6,509 nucleotides of DNA from Ktedonobacter racemifer (GTDB lineage: Bacteria > Chloroflexota > DTOL01 > JACQYG01). This document shows positions 1 to 5,974 of this stretch, one piece after another. The position numbers were made by a program, and so were the translations under genes. Location of the stretch: assembly GCA_020723545.1 (NCBI GenBank), contig DYIS01000148.1, positions 1 through 6,509 on the forward strand, read 5' to 3'. Positions within the stretch are counted from its first letter, which is position 1, and each line of letters starts with the position of its first letter. The notes beneath the pieces were generated by a model, which was given only the letters and a program-made list of their open reading frames with translations, ran no database searches and had not been told where the DNA came from.

Positions 1-1
1 C

Positions 2-2185
2 TTCTCCAGGGCTGGGGGCGAGCGCGGCGATCTGTACGTGGCGGTGGAGACGCCTGGCCTTTTGGGCGGCGAGGCCGAGAGAGAGCTGGTCCAGGCCATC
101 GAAAAGGAGTACCACCGCACCTCAGGCAGCGTCACCGCCGGCCTGATCCGGGCGGTGAAGGCGGCCAACCAACTGCTGTGGCAGGAGAACCAGAATGCCC
201 TGCCTGGCATGCGGCAGTTGGCGGGTGTGTCCTGCGCGGTAGTGCGGGAGGACGACCTCTTCCTGGCCCAGGCCGGGCCGTCCCTGGCCTATCTGATCCA
301 CGGTGATTCCATCTCGCGCATCCCCACCCAATCCCCCTGGCTGGGCGGGCCCCCAGTGAAAGACCAACCCTCGTCCCCGGGCCTGGGCACCGCCTCCGAT
401 CTATTGCCGGACCTCTTCCACCGGGACCTGGAGCCAGGGGACGTGATCGTGCTAGCGCAGACCTCCCTGGCCCAGGCACTGGCCGACGAGGAGATCAGGG
501 TGGCCCTGGCCGGCCACGACCCAGCCCTGGGGGTAGGACGCCTGGCCCAGGCGGCCGGGACACGCACCCTGGCATGCATTGTCATCCAGGTTCAGCCCGT
601 GGGCCCGAGCGAGCCCGGCCAAGCTTTGCCCCCCAAAGGAGCCCGGCGGCCCGCCACAACCGCCCACCAGGCCGGCCCCACGGCGCGCAGACGGCCGAAG
701 GTCGAAAAACCGGCTCAACTGGCCCTGCCCATCCAGGCGGAAGAGTTCTTTGCTGGTAAAGAAACCGGGCTCCCGGTCCCACGGGCGGAGGAACGGCCGG
801 CCTCGCCGGTCACCGGCCTGTCTTCCAGATCGACCGGGGTCACTGTCCCGCGGGTGATCCAGCTTTCGGTGGGCGGCGTAAGCGCCAGGGCAGCACCGGG
901 GGCCTCAGAGCGGGGACGGCTGACCAGGGGGCAGATATCGGCCGGGATACGCGCAGCCTGGGAAGGACTGCGGACTTCTTTACTGGTAAAGAAACCAGGC
1001 CTCTCCGTGCGCCGGTGGTGGATGGTGGCACTGGCGGTGCTCCTAGCCCTCTTGCTGCTGCTGGGCCTGGCCCTGTTGCTGCGCTTCGGCCTCCCGCGGC
1101 TCAGGGAGGCCCGGGCCACCGCCGCCCTGGGATTGGCCGCCCGGCAACTGGAGGTGGCACAATCGGCCGACGACCCCGGCCATCGCTCCCAGGCCTTGTA
1201 CGCAGCATGGAAGGCTCTGGGTGAAGCTCGCTCCCTGGCACCGCCGGAACGCCAGTGGATCACCGAGATCGACGGGGTGCAGCGGGGGCTGGACCATCTG
1301 TCCCGGGTGGTGCGGCTTTACGGATTGACGGCGCTGGCGGACTTCAACAAGGAGAATGTCAGCCTGTCCCGGGTGGTGGCCCAGGGCAACCAGCTATTCG
1401 TCCTGGACAAGGGCACGAACCGGGTATACGGCTTGACCCTGAGCCCGGCCGGTGATGCCGTACAGAGGGTGGGGGCGAACCCGGTGCTACTGCAGTCGGG
1501 ACAAAGAGTCGGGGAGTGCATTGTGGGTAAGCTGGTGGACATGACTGGCAGGCCCGGAGGGATACTGGCTCTGGACCTGGACGGCAACGTTTTCTCCTAT
1601 GACGCGGACGGGCTGCGAGCCTTCCGTTTGGGCGATCACTCCCGCTGGCAGGCCCCTGCGGCCATGGCGGCGGACGCGGGCAACCTGTATCTCCTTGACA
1701 CCAAGCAGAACCAAATCTGGAAGTACCCGGCCCGGGCCAGTGGCTACCAGGGCCAGTCCAGCGACTACTTCAACTCGCCTTCGCCCGTGAACCTGGCCCG
1801 CGCCGTGGACCTACAGGTCAATGGCTCGGTCTACGTGCTCATGGCGGACGGGGTGATGGCCCGCTTCGATTCAGGGAAATTCCAGCCCTTTCGCTGGCAG
1901 GGCCTGGACCAGCCGATATCCGCTCCCTCGGGGCTCTTCGTGGTCCCGGCCAGCGGCTCCCTGTACGTGGTAGAACGGGTCAACCGGCGCGTCCTCCAGT
2001 TTACCAAGGACGGCCGGTATCTGCGGCAGTTCCAGGAGGGTCAGCTTCAGGAGGGTAAGAGCCCGGGGATTTTGGGCCAGATGAGAGGGATCGCCGTGGA
2101 CGAGGAGCAGGGGAGGATGTTTCTCCTGACCGGCAACCGGCTCTATCTGGCCGATCTACCCACCATGGAAGGAGCTCCCCAGTGA
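2..2185 (+). CDS. Membrane-anchored degenerate PP2C-like protein with C-terminal beta-propeller (5' end outside window)
   Basis: The frame is open from base 2 with no stop and no convincing ribosome site before the GTG at 38, so the gene most likely begins upstream. Residues below count from that GTG. Residues 1-187 resemble a PPM/PP2C phosphatase fold, with strands such as LYVAVE, CAVVREDDLFLAQAGPSLAYL and LEPGDVIVLAQ in the family order. The metal-binding aspartates expected in the DG, GDS and SDG motifs are absent (ETPG, AGPS, AQTS), so a catalytically dead pseudophosphatase is likely. Residues 188-325 are a Pro/Ala/Arg linker, and about 328-350 form one strong membrane helix after RRWW, which implies N-in, C-out. 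From about 425 to 708, repeated segments (NQLFVLDKGTNRVYGL, GNLYLLDTKQNQIWKY, GSLYVVERVNRRVLQF) look like NHL/beta-propeller blades. A sensing or scaffold role at the membrane is inference. The linker carries two copies of a DNA palindrome. The stop overlaps the tsaD start. Confidence 0.8.
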   Translation, partial: FSRAGGERGDLYVAVETPGLLGGEAERELVQAIEKEYHRTSGSVTAGLIRAVKAANQLLWQENQNALPGMRQLAGVSCAVVREDDLFLAQAGPSLAYLIHGDSISRIPTQSPWLGGPPVKDQPSSPGLGTASDLLPDLFHRDLEPGDVIVLAQTSLAQALADEEIRVALAGHDPALGVGRLAQAAGTRTLACIVIQVQPVGPSEPGQALPPKGARRPATTAHQAGPTARRRPKVEKPAQLALPIQAEEFFAGKETGLPVPRAEERPASPVTGLSSRSTGVTVPRVIQLSVGGVSARAAPGASERGRLTRGQISAGIRAAWEGLRTSLLVKKPGLSVRRWWMVALAVLLALLLLLGLALLLRFGLPRLREARATAALGLAARQLEVAQSADDPGHRSQALYAAWKALGEARSLAPPERQWITEIDGVQRGLDHLSRVVRLYGLTALADFNKENVSLSRVVAQGNQLFVLDKGTNRVYGLTLSPAGDAVQRVGANPVLLQSGQRVGECIVGKLVDMTGRPGGILALDLDGNVFSYDADGLRAFRLGDHSRWQAPAAMAADAGNLYLLDTKQNQIWKYPARASGYQGQSSDYFNSPSPVNLARAVDLQVNGSVYVLMADGVMARFDSGKFQPFRWQGLDQPISAPSGLFVVPASGSLYVVERVNRRVLQFTKDGRYLRQFQEGQLQEGKSPGILGQMRGIAVDEEQGRMFLLTGNRLYLADLPTMEGAPQ
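746..763. repeat. In-gene palindromic repeat, copy 1 (ttctttgctggtaaagaa)
   Basis: This near-palindromic 18-mer is flanked by AAACCGGGC on its right. It lies in the linker of the first gene and is read in-frame as FFAGKE. It differs from copy 2 at one base (G for A at position 7). The right flank of copy 2 is also similar (AAACCAGGC), so the shared unit is about 25 bases. It is AT-rich in a very GC-rich coding region, which makes it stand out. Confidence 0.75.
976..993. repeat. In-gene palindromic repeat, copy 2 (ttctttactggtaaagaa)
   Basis: This is the second copy of the 18-base palindrome, 230 bases after the first and directly before the membrane helix of the same gene. Here the coding frame is shifted relative to copy 1, so the same bases are read as SLLVKK instead of FFAGKE. 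Only one base pair (T-G) in the centre breaks perfect dyad symmetry. The frame change shows the conservation acts on nucleic acid and not on peptide. Confidence 0.75.
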
Positions 2186-3273
2186 AGATCTTGGGCATTG
2201 AGACCTCCTGCGACGAGACCGCGGCGGCGGTGGTCGATGACGGACGCACCATCCTCTCCAACGTGGTCGCCTCGCAGATCGACATCCACCGGGAATATGG
2301 CGGGGTGGTGCCGGAGGTGGCGTCGCGGCAGCACATGCTGGCCATCATCCCGGTGATGGACCGGGCCCTGTCTGAGGCCCAGGTGGGTTGGCAGGACCTG
2401 GCCGCCGTAGCGGTGACCAAAGGACCAGGGCTGGCCGGGTCGCTCTTGGTGGGGGTGAATGCGGCCAAGGGCATCGCCTTCGCCCAGGGGCTCCCCCTGG
2501 TGGGGATAAACCACCTGGAGGGACACATCTACGCCAACTGGTTGCTGGCTCTCGGGTCGGCCCAGCCCGAGCCGGCCTTTCCCCTCTTGTGCCTGATCGT
2601 ATCCGGCGGCCATTCGGACCTGGTGCTCCTGACCGGGCACGGGCGGTACCGGCTTCTGGGCCGGAGCATCGACGATGCCGCCGGCGAAGCCTTCGATAAA
2701 GTGGCGCGTATCCTGGGCCTCGGCTATCCCGGAGGGCCGGCCATTCAGCAGGCCGCCCGGGGAGGGCGACCCAACGCCTATCACCTGCCGCGGGCCTGGC
2801 TGCGAGGGAGCCACGATTTCAGCTTCTCCGGGATCAAGACGGCGGTCCTCCACGCGGCCACCGGAGACCGGGGTAGCGAACGCGCCCGGGAGGGGCGGCC
2901 CGCCCCGGATGAAAGGGCCAGGGGCATGAAACTCTCCGAGGCCGGGCGGGTGGCCCGGGAGGTGCCGGTGGCGGACCTGGCGGCCAGCTTCCAGGAGGCC
3001 ATGGTGGAGGTGCTGGTGGAGAAGACCCGGGCCGCGGCGGAACAGCACGGTGTAGCCCAGGTGGCCCTGGCCGGCGGGGTGGCGGCGAACTCGCTCCTGC
3101 GACAGCGGATGAGGGAGCGCGTCCCCCTGCCGGTGCTCTGTCCCCCTCCCGATCTATGTACCGATAACGCCGCCATGGTGGCAGCCGCAGGATATTATCT
3201 GTATCGTGCCGGTCGCCGCGACGGCTGGGACATGGACGCCATCCCCAGCCTGAGGCTCACTTCCACGGAGTAG
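2182..3273 (+). CDS. tsaD: tRNA N6-threonylcarbamoyladenosine (t6A37) transferase subunit TsaD
   Basis: TsaD transfers threonylcarbamoyl from threonylcarbamoyl-adenylate to A37 of ANN-decoding tRNAs in the cytoplasm, working with TsaB and TsaE in bacteria. The 363-residue product shows the family signature throughout: MKILGIETSCDETAAAVV at the start, the NHLEGH metal motif with His111 and His115, IVSGGHSDL (139-147), the DDAAGEAFDK nucleotide loop (164-173), GYPGGP (181-186), FSFSGIKTAV (213-222), LAGGVAANS (296-304), and CTDNAAM with metal-ligand Asp328. E. coli TsaD is about 337 residues with the last ligand near position 300. The surplus here is mainly an expanded charged loop at about 226-260. 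The GTG start overlaps the previous stop (GTGA), and GGAAGGAG at 2167-2174 lies 7 bases before it, which fixes the start. Translational coupling to the upstream gene is likely. No catalytic residue appears lost. Confidence 0.98.
   Translation: MKILGIETSCDETAAAVVDDGRTILSNVVASQIDIHREYGGVVPEVASRQHMLAIIPVMDRALSEAQVGWQDLAAVAVTKGPGLAGSLLVGVNAAKGIAFAQGLPLVGINHLEGHIYANWLLALGSAQPEPAFPLLCLIVSGGHSDLVLLTGHGRYRLLGRSIDDAAGEAFDKVARILGLGYPGGPAIQQAARGGRPNAYHLPRAWLRGSHDFSFSGIKTAVLHAATGDRGSERAREGRPAPDERARGMKLSEAGRVAREVPVADLAASFQEAMVEVLVEKTRAAAEQHGVAQVALAGGVAANSLLRQRMRERVPLPVLCPPPDLCTDNAAMVAAAGYYLYRAGRRDGWDMDAIPSLRLTSTE
2892..2906. repeat. Perfect GC-rich hairpin inside the expanded TsaD loop
   Basis: GGGGCGG, a central C, then CCGCCCC form a perfect 7-base dyad. 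It lies in the segment coding for the expanded, charged loop of TsaD (around residues 237-242) between FSFSGIKTAV and VADLAASFQ. In mRNA it would form a very stable stem. In a GC-rich genome such a dyad can arise by chance, so an element origin is only a possibility. Confidence 0.45.
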
Positions 3274-3283
3274 GAAGGTCAGC

Positions 3284-4864
3284 GTGCCCCAAGATGTGAA
3301 AGCCCTGGTGGCCCTGGGCATCCGCCTGGCCGAGGCGGGCCGGCTGGACCTGGCCCGGCGCTATTTCGCCCAGGCCCTGGCCCTGGACCCGGAAAACGAA
3401 GAGGCGTGGCTCTGGCAGGGTGGCCTGGCCCGGGACCCCCGGGAGTCCTTGCGCTGCCTGGAGATGGCCCTGGCCATCAATCCCCAGAGCCAGCGGGCCA
3501 AGATGGGGATCCAGTGGGCCCGGGCCCGCCTGGCGGCCAACCATTTGGCCGGTGCCGCTGCCCCAGCCAATGGCAGAGCGGTGTCCTCAGGCTCGACGGG
3601 GGCAACCCCCGTCGACCGATCGGCGGCGGCTTCAGAGTCAATCCCCAATGCCAGGGGTATCTTTACTAGTAAAGAATGCCCAACCCCGCCCCCGCCCGCA
3701 GCCGCTAACCGGGGCCTGCAGGCGCTGCCACTGGCGGCGGGGGTCCTGGTGGTGCTCGCCATCCTCCTGACCCTTACCGGGCTCCTGGGCCTGGGAGGCC
3801 TGGCCAGGGCCCTGGCCCCATTGGGGGCCAGCGCTATGCCGTCTTCCACCCCCACCTTGATCGTCATCCCCACCGCCACGCCGGCGCCAACGCCCACCGT
3901 CACCCCCACACCCACCAACGACGACCGCCTGGCTGACCTGTGGAGACAATTGGACGGCGCCTGGGCCCAGAGCGACTGGCCGGAGGCGATAAGGTTAATA
4001 AAGCAAGCCCAGGAGATCGACCCAAGCTACGGCGATTCCACCAACAAGCTCTTCTCGGCCTATTTCAACTACGCCATGCAGATGGTGGAGAAGGACCAGT
4101 TGGTTCAGGCGGTGATCTTCCTGGACGAGGCCCTGAAGTTGATCCCCGACGACGTCAACGCCCAGGGCGAGCGGCGCCTGGCCATGCTCTACGTAGAGGG
4201 CGAGGCCCACTACAACGCCGGGAACTGGGATGAGGCCATCAACAAATTCGCCGCCATCTACGAGGAGGACCCGGACTACAAAGGCGACGTGGAAAAGTTG
4301 TACGCCTCGTACTACAACAAGGGCTACGCCCTGGAAAAGACTGGCCGGTTGGTGGAGGCCAAGCAGCAGTATCAGTTGGCATTGCAGGTGAACCCAAATG
4401 GCCAGGAGGCGATGGCACAGCTCGCCCGGCTGATCGCGATCTTGACCCCGCCCACCCCCACGCCCACGCCGGTGCCGCCGGAGGCCAAGCGCATCGAGGT
4501 GAACCTGACCACCCAGCGCCTGATCGCCTGGGAGGGCAACCGGGCCGTCTATCAGTTCCCGGTCACCACCGGCCGTCCGGGCTCGCTCACCCTGCCCGGC
4601 AGCTTTCAGATCCGGGACAAGATAGCCAGCGCCTACTCCAACATCTGGCGGCTGCAATTGCCCTACTGGATGGGCATCTACTGGGCCGGCTCCATCGAGA
4701 ATGGGTTTCACGCCCTGCCCGTGGACAAGAACGGCAAGGTGCTCTGGGGGGAGAATCTTGGTGTGAGGCCCTCCTCCTACGGCTGCATCGTCCTGGCCAC
4801 AGCGGACGCGGCGAAGCTATTCAACTGGGCAAACGTGGGAACGAGGGTGAACATACATTACTGA
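3284..4864 (+). CDS. Membrane-anchored TPR protein with C-terminal L,D-transpeptidase (YkuD) domain
   Basis: GTG at 3284 follows the tsaD stop by 10 bases and has AGGAAGG at 3272-3278, so it is probably cotranscribed with tsaD. The 526-residue product has two TPR-like units at 1-70 (cytoplasmic), a low-complexity linker at 85-145, a membrane helix near 148-172, a Pro/Thr-rich spacer at 187-212, more TPR-like helices at 215-385, a second PT spacer at 388-400, and a YkuD domain at 402-526. That domain has the family layout: IEVNLTTQRLIAWEG, PVTTGRP, PGSFQI, His476 in GFHALP, and SSYGCIVL with the presumed catalytic Cys501. YkuD enzymes form 3-3 peptidoglycan cross-links or attach proteins to the wall outside the membrane. 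Two variations stand out: Tyr for His in S-H-G-C, and Val where the canonical motif has Arg after Cys-Ile. Activity is therefore probable but unproven. The linker holds copy 3 of the palindromic repeat. Confidence 0.93.
   Translation: MPQDVKALVALGIRLAEAGRLDLARRYFAQALALDPENEEAWLWQGGLARDPRESLRCLEMALAINPQSQRAKMGIQWARARLAANHLAGAAAPANGRAVSSGSTGATPVDRSAAASESIPNARGIFTSKECPTPPPPAAANRGLQALPLAAGVLVVLAILLTLTGLLGLGGLARALAPLGASAMPSSTPTLIVIPTATPAPTPTVTPTPTNDDRLADLWRQLDGAWAQSDWPEAIRLIKQAQEIDPSYGDSTNKLFSAYFNYAMQMVEKDQLVQAVIFLDEALKLIPDDVNAQGERRLAMLYVEGEAHYNAGNWDEAINKFAAIYEEDPDYKGDVEKLYASYYNKGYALEKTGRLVEAKQQYQLALQVNPNGQEAMAQLARLIAILTPPTPTPTPVPPEAKRIEVNLTTQRLIAWEGNRAVYQFPVTTGRPGSLTLPGSFQIRDKIASAYSNIWRLQLPYWMGIYWAGSIENGFHALPVDKNGKVLWGENLGVRPSSYGCIVLATADAAKLFNWANVGTRVNIHY
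3593..3615. repeat. Perfect 10-base inverted repeat in the transpeptidase-gene linker
   Basis: The arms TCGACGGGGG (3593-3602) and CCCCCGTCGA (3606-3615) are perfect complements around a CAA loop, so they form a very stable hairpin within the coding sequence. The encoded linker peptide is STGATPVDR. A similar peptide and DNA segment, without the strong stem, occurs at about 816-850 in the linker of the first gene (SSRSTGVTVPR). Copy 3 of the TTCTTTACTNGTAAAGAA repeat follows 44 bases later. Confidence 0.65.
3659..3676. repeat. In-gene palindromic repeat, copy 3 (atctttactagtaaagaa)
   Basis: Third copy of the dispersed palindrome, in the linker before the membrane helix of the transpeptidase gene and read as IFTSKE. 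Its central 16 bases, TCTTTACTAGTAAAGA, are a perfect palindrome. It differs from copy 2 at two bases, the first position and the centre (A for G). The bases just before it, CCCCAATGCCAGGGG, form a further small dyad (CCCC/GGGG). Confidence 0.72.
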
Positions 4865-4937
4865 TGTCCCTCTCCAGGATTTTGGTCTCCTTCCCGTAGA
4901 CCCCAAGGAAACCCGCAAGCTGGGGCCGGTAGGCAAT
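4865..4937. other. Short spacer between the operon and the insertion sequence
   Basis: I see no gene here. The only dyad is CCCCA (4901-4905) with TGGGG (4921-4925). It has a 15-base loop and no following T-run, so a clear intrinsic terminator for the operon is not visible. The left boundary of the insertion sequence probably falls near the right end of this spacer, where G+C drops sharply. Confidence 0.4.
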
Positions 4938-4950
4938 GTCTATATAATCC

Positions 4951-4979
4951 TGTAAAATAGAGCGGCGTGAGGTACAATG
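4951..4979 (+). promoter_or_regulatory. Candidate transposase promoter at the IS left end
   Basis: TACAAT (4974-4979) matches the -10 consensus at five of six bases. It has a weak TGTAAA (4951-4956) 17 bases upstream in the -35 position, and both lie about 50-80 bases before the transposase ATG. A perfect TATAAT (4943-4948) sits even closer to the presumed element edge. It lacks an obvious internal -35 and could be completed by a -35 brought in from the other end of a circularised element. Confidence 0.4.
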
Positions 4980-5028
4980 GTGGAGCCAAAAAGCAACCAG
5001 CCCGGAAGGGCACAAAGGACCTCACGCC
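4964..5028 (+). promoter_or_regulatory. Inverted repeat abutting the transposase start codon
   Basis: GGCGTGAGGT (4964-4973) and ACCTCACGCC (5019-5028) are perfect 10-base complements. The second arm ends at the base before the ATG and touches the AAAGGA ribosome site at 5014-5019. Transcripts entering from outside the element would contain both arms and could fold to hide the start region. A transcript from the TACAAT promoter would start within or after the first arm and escape. This matches the known logic by which some insertion sequences block translation from read-through RNA. Here it is inferred from layout only. Confidence 0.55.
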
Positions 5029-5318
5029 ATGAAGAGAATATCACCAAGCCAGCAAATCCGTCAAGCCCTGGAGGCCCTCTGGAGGAATGGGCTGAATGGC
5101 GAGGGTGATGTGCCTGGCCTTTTGATCCGATTGGGTGCCCAGCGCCCGGCCCAGGAACTCCTTTTGTTTCAATCACGGACTACCTGGGCCGTGGCCACTA
5201 CCAGCGACGCAAGCGCGGAAGGGAGCATCGTGGCTATCGCAACGGGTATGAGCCAGGGCGTATCAGTGGCGCCGGTCGTGTCCCTTATCTCCAGCAGCGG
5301 CTCTTAGGGAGGCGGTGA
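5029..5318 (+). pseudogene. IS256-family transposase, N-terminal fragment (frameshifted)
   Basis: The ATG at 5029 follows AAAGGA with a 9-base gap and opens MKRISPSQQIRQALEALW, continuing to LIRLGAQRPAQELLLFQ. Near 5160-5172 the frame changes. The next recognisable piece, ITDYLGRGHYQRRKRGREHR then GYRNGYEPGRI, is in a different frame and ends in TGA at 5316-5318. GYRNGYE preceded by a Y-R-rich stretch is typical of the N-terminal third of IS256/Mutator transposases, which are normally about 400 residues. Similarity fades after about 5264. The fragment lacks all DDE catalytic residues and is surely non-functional. Confidence 0.8.
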
Positions 5319-5355
5319 ACCGGCGGGGCCAGGGGTGATTGGCAGGCAGGGGTTA

Positions 5356-5381
5356 GCCGATGTTCACCCCCCTTCATCGGC
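5356..5381 (-). other. Inverted repeat at the 3' end of the zinc-ribbon gene
   Basis: GCCGATG (5356-5362) and CATCGGC (5375-5381) are perfect 7-base arms around a C-rich loop. The dyad spans the stop codon of the minus-strand gene. It could stabilise or end that transcript, but no T-run follows on the minus strand, so a standard intrinsic terminator is not supported. A second pairing, GGTGAAC (5314-5320) with GTTCACC (5362-5368), overlaps one arm. Confidence 0.35.
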
Positions 5382-5748
5382 GCTTCGATGTTGGTTTTAG
5401 AGCCCCACTCCAATTCTGCGGAAGGTCTCTATGACAATTCGGGCATACAATGGCATTGACAGAAATCTTGACCGTGCAGAGAGGGCAGGATCTTTTGGCT
5501 ACTAACAGAGCCCCTATTATTAGCCACACGGGGCCTAGACCCAAGATGATTGGAATGGCCCACCACCCAACGAGGAGGATGAGCAATCCGCATCCCGCTC
5601 CCCATGCGAAACGGATGTCGCTTTTCTCAATTATCTGGCTTATGCCCCATAACGCCGATCCTACCCATACCAAAATGCCGATTAAGAAGCAAAGTCCGGT
5701 AATGTAGTCTAACAGAGAGTCCTGTGCAGCTGTGGCGAAGCTAGACAA
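5374..5748 (-). CDS. Small membrane protein with C-terminal zinc ribbon
   Basis: The 124-residue product is not assigned to a named family. It has two or three hydrophobic segments at about 14-39 (LDYITGLCFLIGILVWVGSA) and 48-83 (GAGCGLLILLVGWWAIPIIL, then a second stretch ending LLVAK). A four-cysteine zinc ribbon follows, CPLCTVKISVNAIVCPNC (C-x2-C-x10-C-x2-C, residues 87-104), with a short basic tail KPTSKRR. Such ribbons on small membrane proteins are common and carry no specific function. The only available start is TTG with no good ribosome site, and the frame extends upstream without ATG or GTG, so the 5' end may be truncated. Base composition is near half G+C, well below the operon, and the gene lies opposite to and inside the broken transposase. 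Both suggest separate acquisition. The regular hydrophobic and Cys pattern argues that it is, or was, a real gene. Confidence 0.6.
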   Translation of the reverse strand: MSSFATAAQDSLLDYITGLCFLIGILVWVGSALWGISQIIEKSDIRFAWGAGCGLLILLVGWWAIPIILGLGPVWLIIGALLVAKRSCPLCTVKISVNAIVCPNCHRDLPQNWSGALKPTSKRR

Positions 5749-5974
5749 TGCCGGCAGAAGCGCAAAATGCCTAGAACACTCTGCGTCAATGCTGGCTTAG
5801 CACTATGAGCACGCGCGGTCTTGGGACTCATTGCTAGTCCTCCTTAGCCCCCGAAAGAGGGGGACGAATGTCGGTTCGGGCTGTCGGGGTATGAGGTCGA
5901 GTATCCCTTCGGGACGCGGTGTACGAATCCTTGCGGGAGCAGGCCGGGATCGCCGATAGCTGATAGCAGACGGA
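5749..5974. other. Non-coding stretch with small hairpins and an imperfect direct repeat
   Basis: I see no supportable gene here. Dyads present are GGACT/AGTCC (5824-5828, 5836-5840), CCCCC/GGGGG around GAAAGA (5848-5852, 5859-5863), and TCCC/GGGA around TTC (5904-5914). ATCCCTTCGGGA (5903-5914) recurs as ATCCTTGCGGGA (5927-5938), 24 bases on, with two changes. Two heptamers, CGATAGC and TGATAGC (5954-5967), lead towards the tandem repeat that follows. Confidence 0.5.

Noticed and set aside
976..993. Xer dif site, integron attC site or phage attachment site
   Set aside because: The palindromes lie inside conserved gene linkers, lack the 28-base dif layout or attC structure, and have no adjacent recombinase gene.
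715..1263. Minus-strand open frame of 182 codons opposite the first gene
   Set aside because: It is a GC-driven shadow rich in Arg/Ser/Pro. It also contains the palindromic repeat read as FFTSKE, which follows from the palindrome and is not evidence of coding.
2143..3048. Long minus-strand open frame (301 codons) opposite tsaD
   Set aside because: tsaD on the plus strand is certain. The antisense frame reflects high third-position G+C, has His/Gly/Pro-rich composition without domains, and has no ribosome site.
3995..4711. Minus-strand open frame of 238 codons opposite the transpeptidase
   Set aside because: The plus frame contains clear TPR and YkuD features. The antisense product has no recognisable feature and low-complexity composition.
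4901..4925. Intrinsic terminator after the operon
   Set aside because: The stem is only 5 bases with a 15-base loop and has no T-run, so it would be weak and is not supported.
5160..5175. Programmed frameshift in the transposase
   Set aside because: The T-rich CTTTTGTTTC is not a clear slippery heptamer. Several further frameshifts and a missing core show decay and not programmed recoding.
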